64,000 bases of DNA from Candidatus Undinarchaeales archaeon (GTDB taxonomy: Archaea; SpSt-1190; JASMDC01): NCBI GenBank assembly GCA_030753015.1, contig JASMDC010000003.1:62001-126000 (forward strand). Direction: 5' to 3'. The notes beneath the pieces are model-generated. The model saw only the letters and a list, made by a program, of their open reading frames with translations, was not told where the DNA came from and searched no databases. Positions 34,282-42,056 of the stretch are shown piece by piece; within the stretch, counting starts at the first letter, position 1, and every line of letters begins with the position of its first letter. The position numbers were made by a program, and so were the translations under genes.

Positions 34282-36588
34282 ATGAGAATGACAAAAGGAA
34301 AGGGTCTTAAGCAGGCGATGTCTGTTCATATATCTACCATGGCGCTAACCGCCCGCACCGTTGTGCGTATCACCTGCTTGCTGCTGCTCCTCGGGATGCT
34401 CATGGCGACCGCCGCGGCCGTCCCGATCGACAATCCCCGTGAGTTGGGCTACGCACGGCTCAAGTTCACTTACAGTGCTGCCATGACGGCCACCCCCAAG
34501 AGCACCGATGCCCGGCTGAGCGAACTGACGGTCCACGTCTTCCGCGTTCCTCAGGAGGACGCGCGGCAGCGCATAGTCTCACTTGACGTTGACACCCCGG
34601 GCAAGCTCGATAACGACGCGCTCGGCAATCGTTTTGCCACGTTCACCTGGAAGGAGGTGGCGCCGGAGGGGACCTATCCCCTCAAGATCACCTCTGAGGT
34701 CGAGGTGCGTGCCAGGCAGGTCCCGGTCCGCGATCCTCCGCCCTTCCCACTCCCTCCCGACGATGTGACGGGCCATCGCGACTTTCTCAACCCCGGCCAG
34801 TTCACGACCTATGACCCGGAAATGGCTGCCATCGCTTTCGAGGTCACTCGCGATGCGACGGACGCCCTGGACGCGGCCATTCTTCTCGCCATATGGGTGC
34901 ACGATTACGTGACGTACGATCCCATTTGCGGTGACACGATCCGCGGCGCGGCCTGGACGTTCGAGAACAAGCGTGGTACCTGCGACGAGATAACCCACCT
35001 GTACATGTCGCTTTGTAGGGCGGTCGGGCTTCCCGTCAGGTACGTCTCCGGTTACGCGTTCGGCACCTTTGAGGAATCGGACGATTGGGGTCCGCATGCC
35101 TGGGCCGAGGTGTTCCTCCCCGGCACGGGCTGGGTGCCCATGGACCCGACCTACAATGAGATCGGTTGGCTCGATCCCACCCATCTGAAGATCTCGGTGT
35201 CCACCGATGGCAACACGACGTCCGAGCGTCACACGGTGCGCTTCGTGGAGGTGGAGCTCGCTAAAAGCGCTCCGGCGATATCTATCGAGGTGCTCGATGC
35301 CGCTGACGCGACCCCGCCCATGACCCTTTCGCTCGATGCACCGGATGAGCTGGGCGCCAACGATCCCGTGCTCATCCGCGCACATGTGAAGAACCTGCGC
35401 GACACCGTGCTCGTAACGTCGCTCAAGCTGGGATATCGTACCGAGAAGGGCGAGTTCCATCTCATCTGGGGACGCGAAGAGCAATCGCTCAGGCTGGAGC
35501 CTCGTGAGGAGGCCGAACTTCACTGGATGCTCCAGGCGCCCGACCTTACCCTTGAGTGCACAACCGATGGAACGGGCCGCAGGTTCTGCACCTACTACCA
35601 GTACGATTTCGCAGTGCACTCCGACGTGACCGCCAACGTGAGTGTGCGGTTCGTATCCAACCACGAGCGGACCGCCGGGCTCAAAGTAGATCTCCCCAAG
35701 GACCGCTACGGTGTGGGGGAGGAGGTGCGCGCAGCGTTGAGCGTGGACGAGCCTACGACTGTGTACGTCATCACCGACGTTACCAAGCTCGATACATCGC
35801 GGTTCACCGTGGACGGGGCGAGCGCCCTGACCTTCCCGGCGGACCGCTCCGGAACCCTCCTCATCTATGCTGCGGACGGGACACTGGTCAATCATACGAT
35901 CCACGTGTCCCAGGACGGCGCCATTGCCGCCGACGCGGTATCGTTCCCCGAGCACGTGACGAAGGGCGAGACCATCCCTGTATCGATAGCCTTGAGGAAT
36001 TCGGGAAGCCGGGATGCATCCCGGTTCGCCGTCCGAGTGAGCAGCCAGAACCTCGTGCTCGCAGAGCGCGTGGTCGATGCCTTGTCTCCGGGGGCATCGA
36101 CCGAGATCATGCTGGAGGTGCCCTCCACGACGCTCGAGGTGGGCGAGCATGTCCTCACACTTGAGGTGGGGGGAGAGAATCCGACTCAGTACTTCGGACA
36201 TGTGCGCATCGAGGGCGCTCCCGCGTTGGCGATGTCGGCAAAGCTACCTGCCCGGATGGTCGCAGGTCGGCGATATCGCAGCGTGCTGACCCTGACGAAC
36301 ACCGGTACCGCTCCCGCGACCGGGCTCGCTTTCAACGTAATTCTCCCTTCCGGGCTCGTCTTCTCGGGTTTCCCGTACCCGCCCACCCTGAACCCTGGCG
36401 AGGTCCACTCAAGGGCCGTGGAGCTGGTGCCTGGCTACGACATGTCCGCGGGGAACCACACCCTTGCCCTGGAGCTCGTCCACGGGGGCTCGACGACACG
36501 GCGCGATTTCAGTTTCGAGGTCGAGAACGGCCCGGCACTCCAGTTCCTAGCACTACTGGATTCGATCTACAAGCTCTTTGTGGGCTGA
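34282..36588 (+). CDS. Exported transglutaminase-like protein
   Basis: About 768 residues. After a basic start there is a signal or membrane segment (TCLLLLLGMLMATAAAVP) and a beta-rich region. A transglutaminase-like core then has the full triad: C234 in KRGTCDEITHLYMSL, H272 in WGPHAWAEVF and D288 in WVPMDPTYNEIG. The remaining ~470 residues are Ig-like domains with NEW3/CARDB features (VSIALRNSGSRDASRFAVRV, LTLTNTGTAPATGLAF). A weak hydrophobic C-terminus (LQFLALLDSIYKLFVG) ends the chain. Such proteins act as proteases or peptide crosslinkers outside the cell; the substrate is unknown. ATG 34339 is another possible start, right at the signal peptide. Confidence 0.82.
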   Translation: MRMTKGKGLKQAMSVHISTMALTARTVVRITCLLLLLGMLMATAAAVPIDNPRELGYARLKFTYSAAMTATPKSTDARLSELTVHVFRVPQEDARQRIVSLDVDTPGKLDNDALGNRFATFTWKEVAPEGTYPLKITSEVEVRARQVPVRDPPPFPLPPDDVTGHRDFLNPGQFTTYDPEMAAIAFEVTRDATDALDAAILLAIWVHDYVTYDPICGDTIRGAAWTFENKRGTCDEITHLYMSLCRAVGLPVRYVSGYAFGTFEESDDWGPHAWAEVFLPGTGWVPMDPTYNEIGWLDPTHLKISVSTDGNTTSERHTVRFVEVELAKSAPAISIEVLDAADATPPMTLSLDAPDELGANDPVLIRAHVKNLRDTVLVTSLKLGYRTEKGEFHLIWGREEQSLRLEPREEAELHWMLQAPDLTLECTTDGTGRRFCTYYQYDFAVHSDVTANVSVRFVSNHERTAGLKVDLPKDRYGVGEEVRAALSVDEPTTVYVITDVTKLDTSRFTVDGASALTFPADRSGTLLIYAADGTLVNHTIHVSQDGAIAADAVSFPEHVTKGETIPVSIALRNSGSRDASRFAVRVSSQNLVLAERVVDALSPGASTEIMLEVPSTTLEVGEHVLTLEVGGENPTQYFGHVRIEGAPALAMSAKLPARMVAGRRYRSVLTLTNTGTAPATGLAFNVILPSGLVFSGFPYPPTLNPGEVHSRAVELVPGYDMSAGNHTLALELVHGGSTTRRDFSFEVENGPALQFLALLDSIYKLFVG

Positions 36589-36600
36589 CGTGCGAGCCCG

Positions 36601-37512
36601 TCATTCAAGAGAGACGGCCAGGTCCTTCTTCGCCAGCTCTTCATTCCGCCCAAGGGCTTCCTGGACCGTTGTCAACAGGTCGTCCATGGACTCCAGGTGC
36701 TGCTCCTGCTGCTTCTCCAGGCGCTCGACCTGCTCGAGCCGGCGGACGAGGGACTTCTCGATGTTGATGATACGCCCATCGAGGAGAGCGAACTCCTTAC
36801 GCATGGTCTCCTCCCAGTCGTGGAGCCTGTCGTTCACACGCCCCTCGATGCTGGTCATGGTCCCCTCGAGCTTGCCCACTCGGCTCTTGAGGGTTACCAT
36901 GCTGGCCTTCAGTTCGCTCGACCGGTCGCCGGACACATGCTCCAGTCGCTCGGTGAGCTCCTCCAGGAGCTTCAGGCGGGTCTCCAGCTCGATTATGTGC
37001 TCCTCATGCGGGCCGGGCGACTCTTCCAGGTGCCTGATCCGGCCTTCTAGGGTCATTCCGCTCTTCTGGAGGGCGAGCACACCATCGTTCATCTCCTTGA
37101 GGTGGCGGTCAACAGCGCTGGACGAGCGTTCCACGGTGGTGGCCAGATCGACCACCTTGCCGATGGTGTCCTCCAGGAAGGTGCGGTCCTTGGTGAACTT
37201 CTCCATCTCACCTGCAAGGAGCTCCACACGACGGACCTCTGACTTGATCTGCTGGCGCAGGTCGTCGGAGCGTTCAGTGAGCTCGACCAGCCGCTCGACC
37301 TCGTCCACGACCTTCATGCTCTCGACGCGCTCCATGCGCTGGAACATGCGTTTCTCGATGTCGGTGACGTGGCCGCGAAGGGTATCGAGCTCCTCACGCG
37401 CATCCAGAACATCCTTCTTGGGAGAGAGTTCGGAGAAACGGCGTCGACAGAGCTTGGACAGCTCTGTGAGGTGGGTGCTCAATACTTCAAGCTCTTCCTC
37501 AACGTTGGTCAT
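36601..37512 (-). CDS. Long coiled-coil protein, function unknown
   Basis: A 303-residue, highly charged, almost wholly helical protein with continuous heptad patterns (LTELSKLCRRRFSEL, VERLVELTERSDDLRQQI, LEGRIRHLEES, RRLEQVERLEKQQEQHLESMDDLL). No signal peptide, membrane segment or globular domain is visible. It resembles tropomyosin- or SMC-arm-like spacers but no family can be named. The start has a GAGGAG ribosome site, and a TATA-like TAAATATAAA (about 37556-37566, minus) lies upstream. It ends 12 bases from the convergent transglutaminase gene. Confidence 0.7.
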   Translation of the reverse strand: MTNVEEELEVLSTHLTELSKLCRRRFSELSPKKDVLDAREELDTLRGHVTDIEKRMFQRMERVESMKVVDEVERLVELTERSDDLRQQIKSEVRRVELLAGEMEKFTKDRTFLEDTIGKVVDLATTVERSSSAVDRHLKEMNDGVLALQKSGMTLEGRIRHLEESPGPHEEHIIELETRLKLLEELTERLEHVSGDRSSELKASMVTLKSRVGKLEGTMTSIEGRVNDRLHDWEETMRKEFALLDGRIINIEKSLVRRLEQVERLEKQQEQHLESMDDLLTTVQEALGRNEELAKKDLAVSLE

Positions 37513-37654
37513 CGCGCTCTCACTCCTCTAGCCCTATCCCATGGGGTGCCGTCTTCCTTTATATTTACGTTGATTTCGCGGACTCGGGTACCGGCATCGC
37601 GCCCCCCACACATAGTTATTTCAGCTTTGGCTAGAAGGTGGAGGGGGAACGGCC

Positions 37655-38977
37655 ATGGTACCTGCACGCCAGAGCGATCTGTTCACTTGGGAGGCCGATG
37701 GAGCTCCTTCCGCTCATGACGATCATTCCGGCCCGATGACCGCATCTGGCAGCATCCCACAATCCGCCCCGAACGACGAGAATGTGCTCTCCGTAACAGA
37801 GCTCACCGCCCGCATCAAGGGTCTTCTCGAGCGGGACAGCGCGCTCGCCGACCTGCGCGTGCGTGGCGAGCTCTCAGGCGTCAAGGAGCACTCCAGTGGC
37901 CACTGGTACTTCACCCTCAAGGACGAGGATGCCGTGGTCGGCTGCGTTATGTGGAGGAGCAGCGCTTCGAAGTTGCGCTTCACACCAGAGGATGGACTGG
38001 AAGTGGTGGCCCATGGGCATGTGTCAGTCTACGAGAAGCGCGGTCAGTACCAGCTCTACGTGCGGTCCCTGGAACCCGCGGGCAAGGGTGGGCTGTACGA
38101 GGCGTTCGAGCGGCTCAAGCATCGCCTCGAGATAGAGGGACTGTTCGCACCTGAGCGCAAGCGGCCCCTTCCGAAGTTCCCCCGATGGATCGGAGTGGTG
38201 ACGTCGCCGACCGGCGCCGTCGTACGTGATATAATCAATGTGCTGGGCCGACGCTGGCCTCTGGCGAACGTCCTCCTGGCGCCTGCGAAGGTACAGGGCG
38301 AGGGGGCTGCCGAAGAGGTGGCGGCGGCAATAGCCCGGTTGAGCGAGCGCGATGACATGGATGTGCTCATCGTGGGGCGCGGGGGTGGTTCCCTTGAGGA
38401 CCTGTGGGCCTTCAACGAGGAGGTCGTGGCACGGGCCATTGCTCAGAGCCCCGTCCCGGTCATATCGGCCGTAGGCCACGAGACCGACTTCACCATCGCG
38501 GACTTCGTGGCGGACGAGCGGGCTCCCACCCCATCTGCCGCTGCAGAGCTGGCCGTACCGGACCGGGCCGAGCTGGCCCGGAGCGTGAGCGAATTTGGAG
38601 GGCGATGTTCGGCCAGTGTCCGGGGACGGCTCGGTCAGGAGCGGAGCGCGATGGCATTGGCCGTCCAGGCGCTCCATGCCCGCGACCCTCGCCGACGCAT
38701 CGAGCAGGAGCGACAGACCATTGACATGCTCACGATGACCCTCACTAACGTCATCATCACCTACATTTCAGAGGGGCGGCGCGACCTTGAGCGGACCGCA
38801 GGAAGGCTCGGGGCGCTCGATCCCCATGCCGTCCTTCAGCGCGGCTACTCGATCACATTGGCCGGGGAGCGGATAGTGCGGGATGCAACAAGCCTCGCAC
38901 CCGGCGATACCGTTCGCACCATACTTGCCCGCGGCGCAGTTTCCTCGCGGGTGGAAATAGTGGAAGATGACAGATAA
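37655..38977 (+). CDS. xseA: Exodeoxyribonuclease VII large subunit
   Basis: XseA of exonuclease VII, a single-strand-specific nuclease that trims DNA ends in repair and recombination. The N-terminal OB fold is clear (LRVRGELSGVKEHSSGHWYFTLKDEDA, CVMWRSS), followed by the catalytic domain (GVVTSPTGAVVRDIINVLGRRWP, VLIVGRGGGSLEDLWAFNEE, AVGHETDFTIADFVADERAPTPSAAAEL). A shortened coiled-coil stretch and the C-terminal ALDPHAVLQRGYSI segment complete it. An unusual acidic N-terminal extension of about 45 residues precedes the OB fold. A GGTGGAGGGGG ribosome site precedes ATG 37655. xseB overlaps its end by 11 bases. Confidence 0.94.
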   Translation: MVPARQSDLFTWEADGAPSAHDDHSGPMTASGSIPQSAPNDENVLSVTELTARIKGLLERDSALADLRVRGELSGVKEHSSGHWYFTLKDEDAVVGCVMWRSSASKLRFTPEDGLEVVAHGHVSVYEKRGQYQLYVRSLEPAGKGGLYEAFERLKHRLEIEGLFAPERKRPLPKFPRWIGVVTSPTGAVVRDIINVLGRRWPLANVLLAPAKVQGEGAAEEVAAAIARLSERDDMDVLIVGRGGGSLEDLWAFNEEVVARAIAQSPVPVISAVGHETDFTIADFVADERAPTPSAAAELAVPDRAELARSVSEFGGRCSASVRGRLGQERSAMALAVQALHARDPRRRIEQERQTIDMLTMTLTNVIITYISEGRRDLERTAGRLGALDPHAVLQRGYSITLAGERIVRDATSLAPGDTVRTILARGAVSSRVEIVEDDR

Positions 38978-39245
38978 GGACGTGATACTTATGACGGATG
39001 CAGGAGAGGACACAGGACGGGAGAAGGACTTCGAGGCAGCATTGATCCGTCTCAAGGACGTGACCATGACGCTCGAAGGAGGAGACCTCACCCTGGAGGA
39101 GTCCATGCGTCTCTTCGAGGAGGGGATGCGCTTGGCCGCCCAATGCTCCAAGAGGTTGGACGAGGCGGAGCAGCGAGTGGAGGCCCTGGTGGCCGGTAAG
39201 GAGGGAGAGCGGACGGAACCCTTCGCACCCATGGAAGAGCCCTGA
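38967..39245 (+). CDS. xseB: Exodeoxyribonuclease VII small subunit
   Basis: A 92-residue XseB with the typical all-helical core (FEAALIRLKDVTMTLEGGDLTLEESMRLFEEGMRLAAQCSKRLDEAEQRVE region). XseB binds several copies along the coiled coil of XseA to form active exonuclease VII. ATG 38967 overlaps the xseA stop; the internal ATG 38991 would give the shorter length usual in bacteria. Both are in frame, so translation is coupled to xseA either way. Confidence 0.92.
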   Translation: MTDKDVILMTDAGEDTGREKDFEAALIRLKDVTMTLEGGDLTLEESMRLFEEGMRLAAQCSKRLDEAEQRVEALVAGKEGERTEPFAPMEEP

Positions 39246-39248
39246 GGG

Positions 39249-39752
39249 CTAGCCCTTGAGCACGTGGAAGACCAGATGGGCCATCTCGGAGGCTGCCAGG
39301 CGTGCGCCGAGTGCGGCGGCCTTGGGGGAGCCGGGCACACAAAAAACAGCCCGTCCGGCAACTACTCCCGCCATAGCTCGGGAGAGGAACGCTGCCGTTC
39401 CGACCTGCTCCACAGAACGGGCACGGAAGAGCTCGCCGAACCCCGGTAAAGTCTTGTCCAAGAGGGGCTCTAAGGTCTCGATGGTGATATCGCGAGGTCC
39501 GACACCCGTCCCTCCGGTGCAGAACACCACGTCCACGTCCTTCTCCTGAACGACCGACCGTACGGCGTCGGGCTCGTCGGGGACCACCCGTACCTCGACC
39601 ACCGTTATACCAGCATGCTCCAGCTCATCCCGGGCGGCGGGGCCTGAACGGTCCTCACGTTCACCGCTGTGGCACCGATCGCTCACGGTGACGACCCGGA
39701 CTGTTACGGGGCGGTCGTCAGGTGGTCGGTGATGATGGTCACTCACGAGCAT
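39249..39752 (-). CDS. moaB: Molybdenum cofactor protein MoaB/Mog
   Basis: A molybdopterin adenylyltransferase-type protein of about 167 residues, which activates molybdopterin with ATP before metal insertion. It has TVSDRCHSGEREDRSGP near the N-terminus, the VFCTGGTGVGPRDITIETLEPLLDKTLPGFGELF signature region, and VFCVPGSPKAAAL. ATG 39752 is preferred; it overlaps the moaC stop by 14 bases. A His-rich SDHHHRPPDD segment before the core is unusual. It is the last gene of moaA-moaC-moaB. Confidence 0.92.
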   Translation of the reverse strand: MLVSDHHHRPPDDRPVTVRVVTVSDRCHSGEREDRSGPAARDELEHAGITVVEVRVVPDEPDAVRSVVQEKDVDVVFCTGGTGVGPRDITIETLEPLLDKTLPGFGELFRARSVEQVGTAAFLSRAMAGVVAGRAVFCVPGSPKAAALGARLAASEMAHLVFHVLKG

Positions 39753-40188
39753 CACCCTTCTTCTTGTCCTCGACCCTGATATCGGTGATGCGTGTCGATG
39801 GATACTGGCCCCCCTCATCCTTCTCGTAGGCCTTGGTCATGTCCCATACAGCAAGTAGGCCAGCGGTGACGCCGGCGAGCGCCTCCATCTCTACACCGGT
39901 GCGCGCCCGGCTCTTGACGGTAACTGTGCACGAGATAGAGCTCTCGTCAAGGTCCCAGTCGACATCCACCCGCTCGATCGGGAGGGGATGGCACAGGGGC
40001 ACGATACGTGGTGTATCCTTGACGGCGAGAACAGCGGCCACTCGGGCAGTGGCCAGGACATCGCCCTTGACGATCCTGCCCTCCCTGACCCGGGCGAGGG
40101 TCCCAGCGCTGAGTAGGATACGACCGGAGGCTCGTGCAGTGCGCGGTACGACCGGTTTCTCGGATACGTCGACCATGGCGGTTCCCAT
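39739..40188 (-). CDS. moaC: Cyclic pyranopterin monophosphate synthase (MoaC)
   Basis: MoaC converts the MoaA product to cyclic pyranopterin monophosphate. Family motifs are KGDVLATARVAAVLAVK, PLCHPLPI, ARTGVEMEALAGVT and WDMTKAYEKDEGGQYP. Length (149) is normal. The start is set by an AGGTGATGA ribosome site that contains the moaA stop, spaced 5 bases from ATG 40188, so the genes are cotranscribed. Confidence 0.95.
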   Translation of the reverse strand: MGTAMVDVSEKPVVPRTARASGRILLSAGTLARVREGRIVKGDVLATARVAAVLAVKDTPRIVPLCHPLPIERVDVDWDLDESSISCTVTVKSRARTGVEMEALAGVTAGLLAVWDMTKAYEKDEGGQYPSTRITDIRVEDKKKGDARE

Positions 40189-40194
40189 TGTTCA

Positions 40195-41100
40195 TCACCT
40201 GAAATACGGTTCACGGGCAACGATGGCCCGCTCGAAGGCTTTCCGGCAGGCATCTATGTCGTCCGTTCGAAGTGGAGTGAGGATGTCGAAGAGGTTGTCC
40301 TTGCGCATGAGGCACGGCTTGAGATGGCCGTTGGCCGTGAGACGCAATCTCGAGCAGTTGGCGCAGAAAGTGCTGTTGTGCATGCTGCGGACCACTTCCA
40401 CCGTGAGCCCGCCGGACAATTTGTACTTGGTCCTGGCATGGAGGCTGCGTCTGATGATCATGTCTGCTTCACGCGAGAGGCGCTCCTCAAGAGGTGCGGC
40501 GGAGAACTTAGCACCGCCGTAAGCGTCGCAGGGGAGGTTCGTGTCCACAAGCTCGATGACCTGGAGGATGGCCCCCGAGTCCCGTGCGTAGTCCATGAGC
40601 CGATCGAGCTCGTGAGCGTTCCTGTTGGTGAGCACGAAGTTGAGCTTCACCGGGGAAAGGTGCTCGATTGCCGCGTCAAGACCTTCCAATACATCGTCGA
40701 GGGTTCCCACGCCGGTCATCTCCCGGTACAGGGCTGGGTCCAAGGTGTCCAGTGAGACGTTCACCCGGTCCAGTCCCGCAGCGGCCAGCCCCGTGGCCTT
40801 TGCGGCGAGCAGTACCCCGTTAGTGGTCATGGAGATGTCCCTGATGCCCTCCACGGCGCGGATGGCGGCCACGACGTCGCTGATGTCCTTTCGCACAAGA
40901 GGCTCGCCGCCCGTGAGCTTCACGGCCCGCACCCCGAATCCTGTGCCCACACGCACGATGGTGCCGACCTCTTTGGGCGTCATCTCGACGCCAGCTCCTG
41001 TGTCGCTCCCCTCGCGGTGGCAGTAGTCGCACCGGAGGTTGCATCGCTCGGTCAAGGAAATACGCAGCCCCTTCACCGGTCGACCGTGGGGATCGAGCAT
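40195..41100 (-). CDS. moaA: GTP 3',8-cyclase (MoaA), radical SAM
   Basis: MoaA is the radical SAM enzyme for the first step of molybdopterin biosynthesis. The N-terminal cluster motif is CNLRCDYCHREG, followed by KLTGGEPLVRKD, VNVSLDTLDP and a second C-terminal Fe-S motif (CANCSRLRLTANGHLKPCL). ATG 41100 (MLDPHGRPVKGLRISLTERC) lies 26 bases after a TTTTTAA element, so it is probably leaderless; the frame is open to 41139. Length (301) is normal. Confidence 0.94.
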   Translation of the reverse strand: MLDPHGRPVKGLRISLTERCNLRCDYCHREGSDTGAGVEMTPKEVGTIVRVGTGFGVRAVKLTGGEPLVRKDISDVVAAIRAVEGIRDISMTTNGVLLAAKATGLAAAGLDRVNVSLDTLDPALYREMTGVGTLDDVLEGLDAAIEHLSPVKLNFVLTNRNAHELDRLMDYARDSGAILQVIELVDTNLPCDAYGGAKFSAAPLEERLSREADMIIRRSLHARTKYKLSGGLTVEVVRSMHNSTFCANCSRLRLTANGHLKPCLMRKDNLFDILTPLRTDDIDACRKAFERAIVAREPYFR

Positions 41101-41135
41101 GGGGCTGACCATGACCGTGGTAGTTAAAAATCCTT

Positions 41136-41882
41136 TCATGTGCGACCGCGGGCGGCCCGCTCAAAGGCGACAGCGAGATCGGGATCCACCCGACCGCCCC
41201 GCTTCAGGGCGGAGGCGACGATGACACCGTCGGCATGCCCGAGCAGGTCCGAGATGGTGTGCGCCGTCGCACCGCTCCCGATCAGTACCGGTACGTCCAC
41301 GACCCCTCGCACTAGGTCGAGGTCGTCCGGATCGGGAGGTGCTCCCGTGGCCGGTCCGGAGACGATGAGAGCGTCTGCCAGGCCCCGGCCCACGGCATCG
41401 CGCGCCTCGTCCTCGAGAGAGGGTGCCAGGGAGCGTGCGTGCTTTACGTGAACATCGGCGTATACCTCAACGTCGCTATCAAGAAGGCGCTTGAGTCGCT
41501 GGACGCGGTCAGCGCACCCGTTCACGGTCCCTTGGTCACACACAGCTGCGTACACGTATACGTTGGCGCGGATGAACTTAGCGCCGGTAGCGGCGGCGAT
41601 CGCTACGGCTGCTTCCGCGCCGTTGCGCAGCACGTTCACCCCGAAAGGGATGGCAAGACCATCGGCGGCCCGAGTGATCACAGCGGTCATGGCGGCAACG
41701 GTGGTCATCGAGGACGTCGGCTCGAAGGGTATATCATTGAAGTTCTCGAACACCACCCCCTCGAATCCTGCATTGACAAAGGCCTCCACATCTTGCCGCG
41801 CATTACGCACCACAGCGTCCATGACTCCTCCCCACCGGGGGCTTCCCGGGAGCGGGTCCAGATGAACTGCGCCGATGAGCAT
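41136..41882 (-). CDS. BtpA/SgcQ-family TIM-barrel protein
   Basis: A BtpA-family alpha/beta barrel of 248 residues. Family features are IGAVHLDPLPGSP at the start, GVVFENFNDIPF, PFGVNVLRN, FIRANVYV, YADVHVKHA, ADALIVSGPATG and VPVLIGSGAT. In cyanobacteria BtpA affects photosystem I; in archaea the role and substrate are unknown. The start at ATG 41882 is 29 bases from the TATA at 41906-41915 and so probably leaderless. It lies upstream of moaA on the same strand with a 35-base gap. Confidence 0.88.
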   Translation of the reverse strand: MLIGAVHLDPLPGSPRWGGVMDAVVRNARQDVEAFVNAGFEGVVFENFNDIPFEPTSSMTTVAAMTAVITRAADGLAIPFGVNVLRNGAEAAVAIAAATGAKFIRANVYVYAAVCDQGTVNGCADRVQRLKRLLDSDVEVYADVHVKHARSLAPSLEDEARDAVGRGLADALIVSGPATGAPPDPDDLDLVRGVVDVPVLIGSGATAHTISDLLGHADGVIVASALKRGGRVDPDLAVAFERAARGRT

Positions 41883-41904
41883 GATGCGCGCGGAAACAAA
41901 ACAC

Positions 41905-41916
41905 ACATAAATATTA
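41905..41916. promoter_or_regulatory. Shared TATA element, BtpA gene and tRNA-Val
   Basis: CATAAATATT at 41906-41915 is centred 28-29 bases from both the tRNA-Val 5' end (41939) and the BtpA-family ATG (41882). One element fits both divergent transcripts. Confidence 0.6.
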
Positions 41917-41938
41917 CTGGCCGAACCGGAGTAAAAGA

Positions 41939-42012
41939 GGGCCTGTAGTCTAGATGGTTATGATGCTGCCTTGACAAGGCAGAGGTCCGGAGTTCAAATC
42001 TCCGCGGGCCCA
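41939..42012 (+). tRNA. tRNA-Val (GAC)
   Basis: A 74-base cloverleaf. Acceptor GGGCCTG/CGGGCCC (one G-U pair), D arm TAGTCTAGATGGTTATGA, anticodon stem CTGCC/GGCAG with loop TTGACAA (anticodon GAC), T arm CGGAGTTCAAATCTCCG, discriminator A. CCA is not encoded and no intron is present. Confidence 0.95.
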
Positions 42013-42016
42013 CTAC

Positions 42017-42041
42017 CGGGAGGGGCCGATCGTCCCTCCCG
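42017..42041. terminator. Hairpin between tRNA-Val and the giant gene
   Basis: A perfect 8-bp stem CGGGAGGG / CCCTCCCG with a 9-base loop begins 5 bases after the tRNA 3' end and lies 16 bases beyond the stop of the convergent giant gene. It could end both transcripts. Confidence 0.5.
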
Positions 42042-42056
42042 AATCCTGCTCCCTAG

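Noticed and set aside
34579-36201. A 540-residue minus-strand open frame opposite the transglutaminase gene
   Set aside because: A shadow frame caused by high GC. The sense frame has a signal peptide and catalytic triad; the antisense frame is His/Arg/Gly-rich with no recognisable fold.
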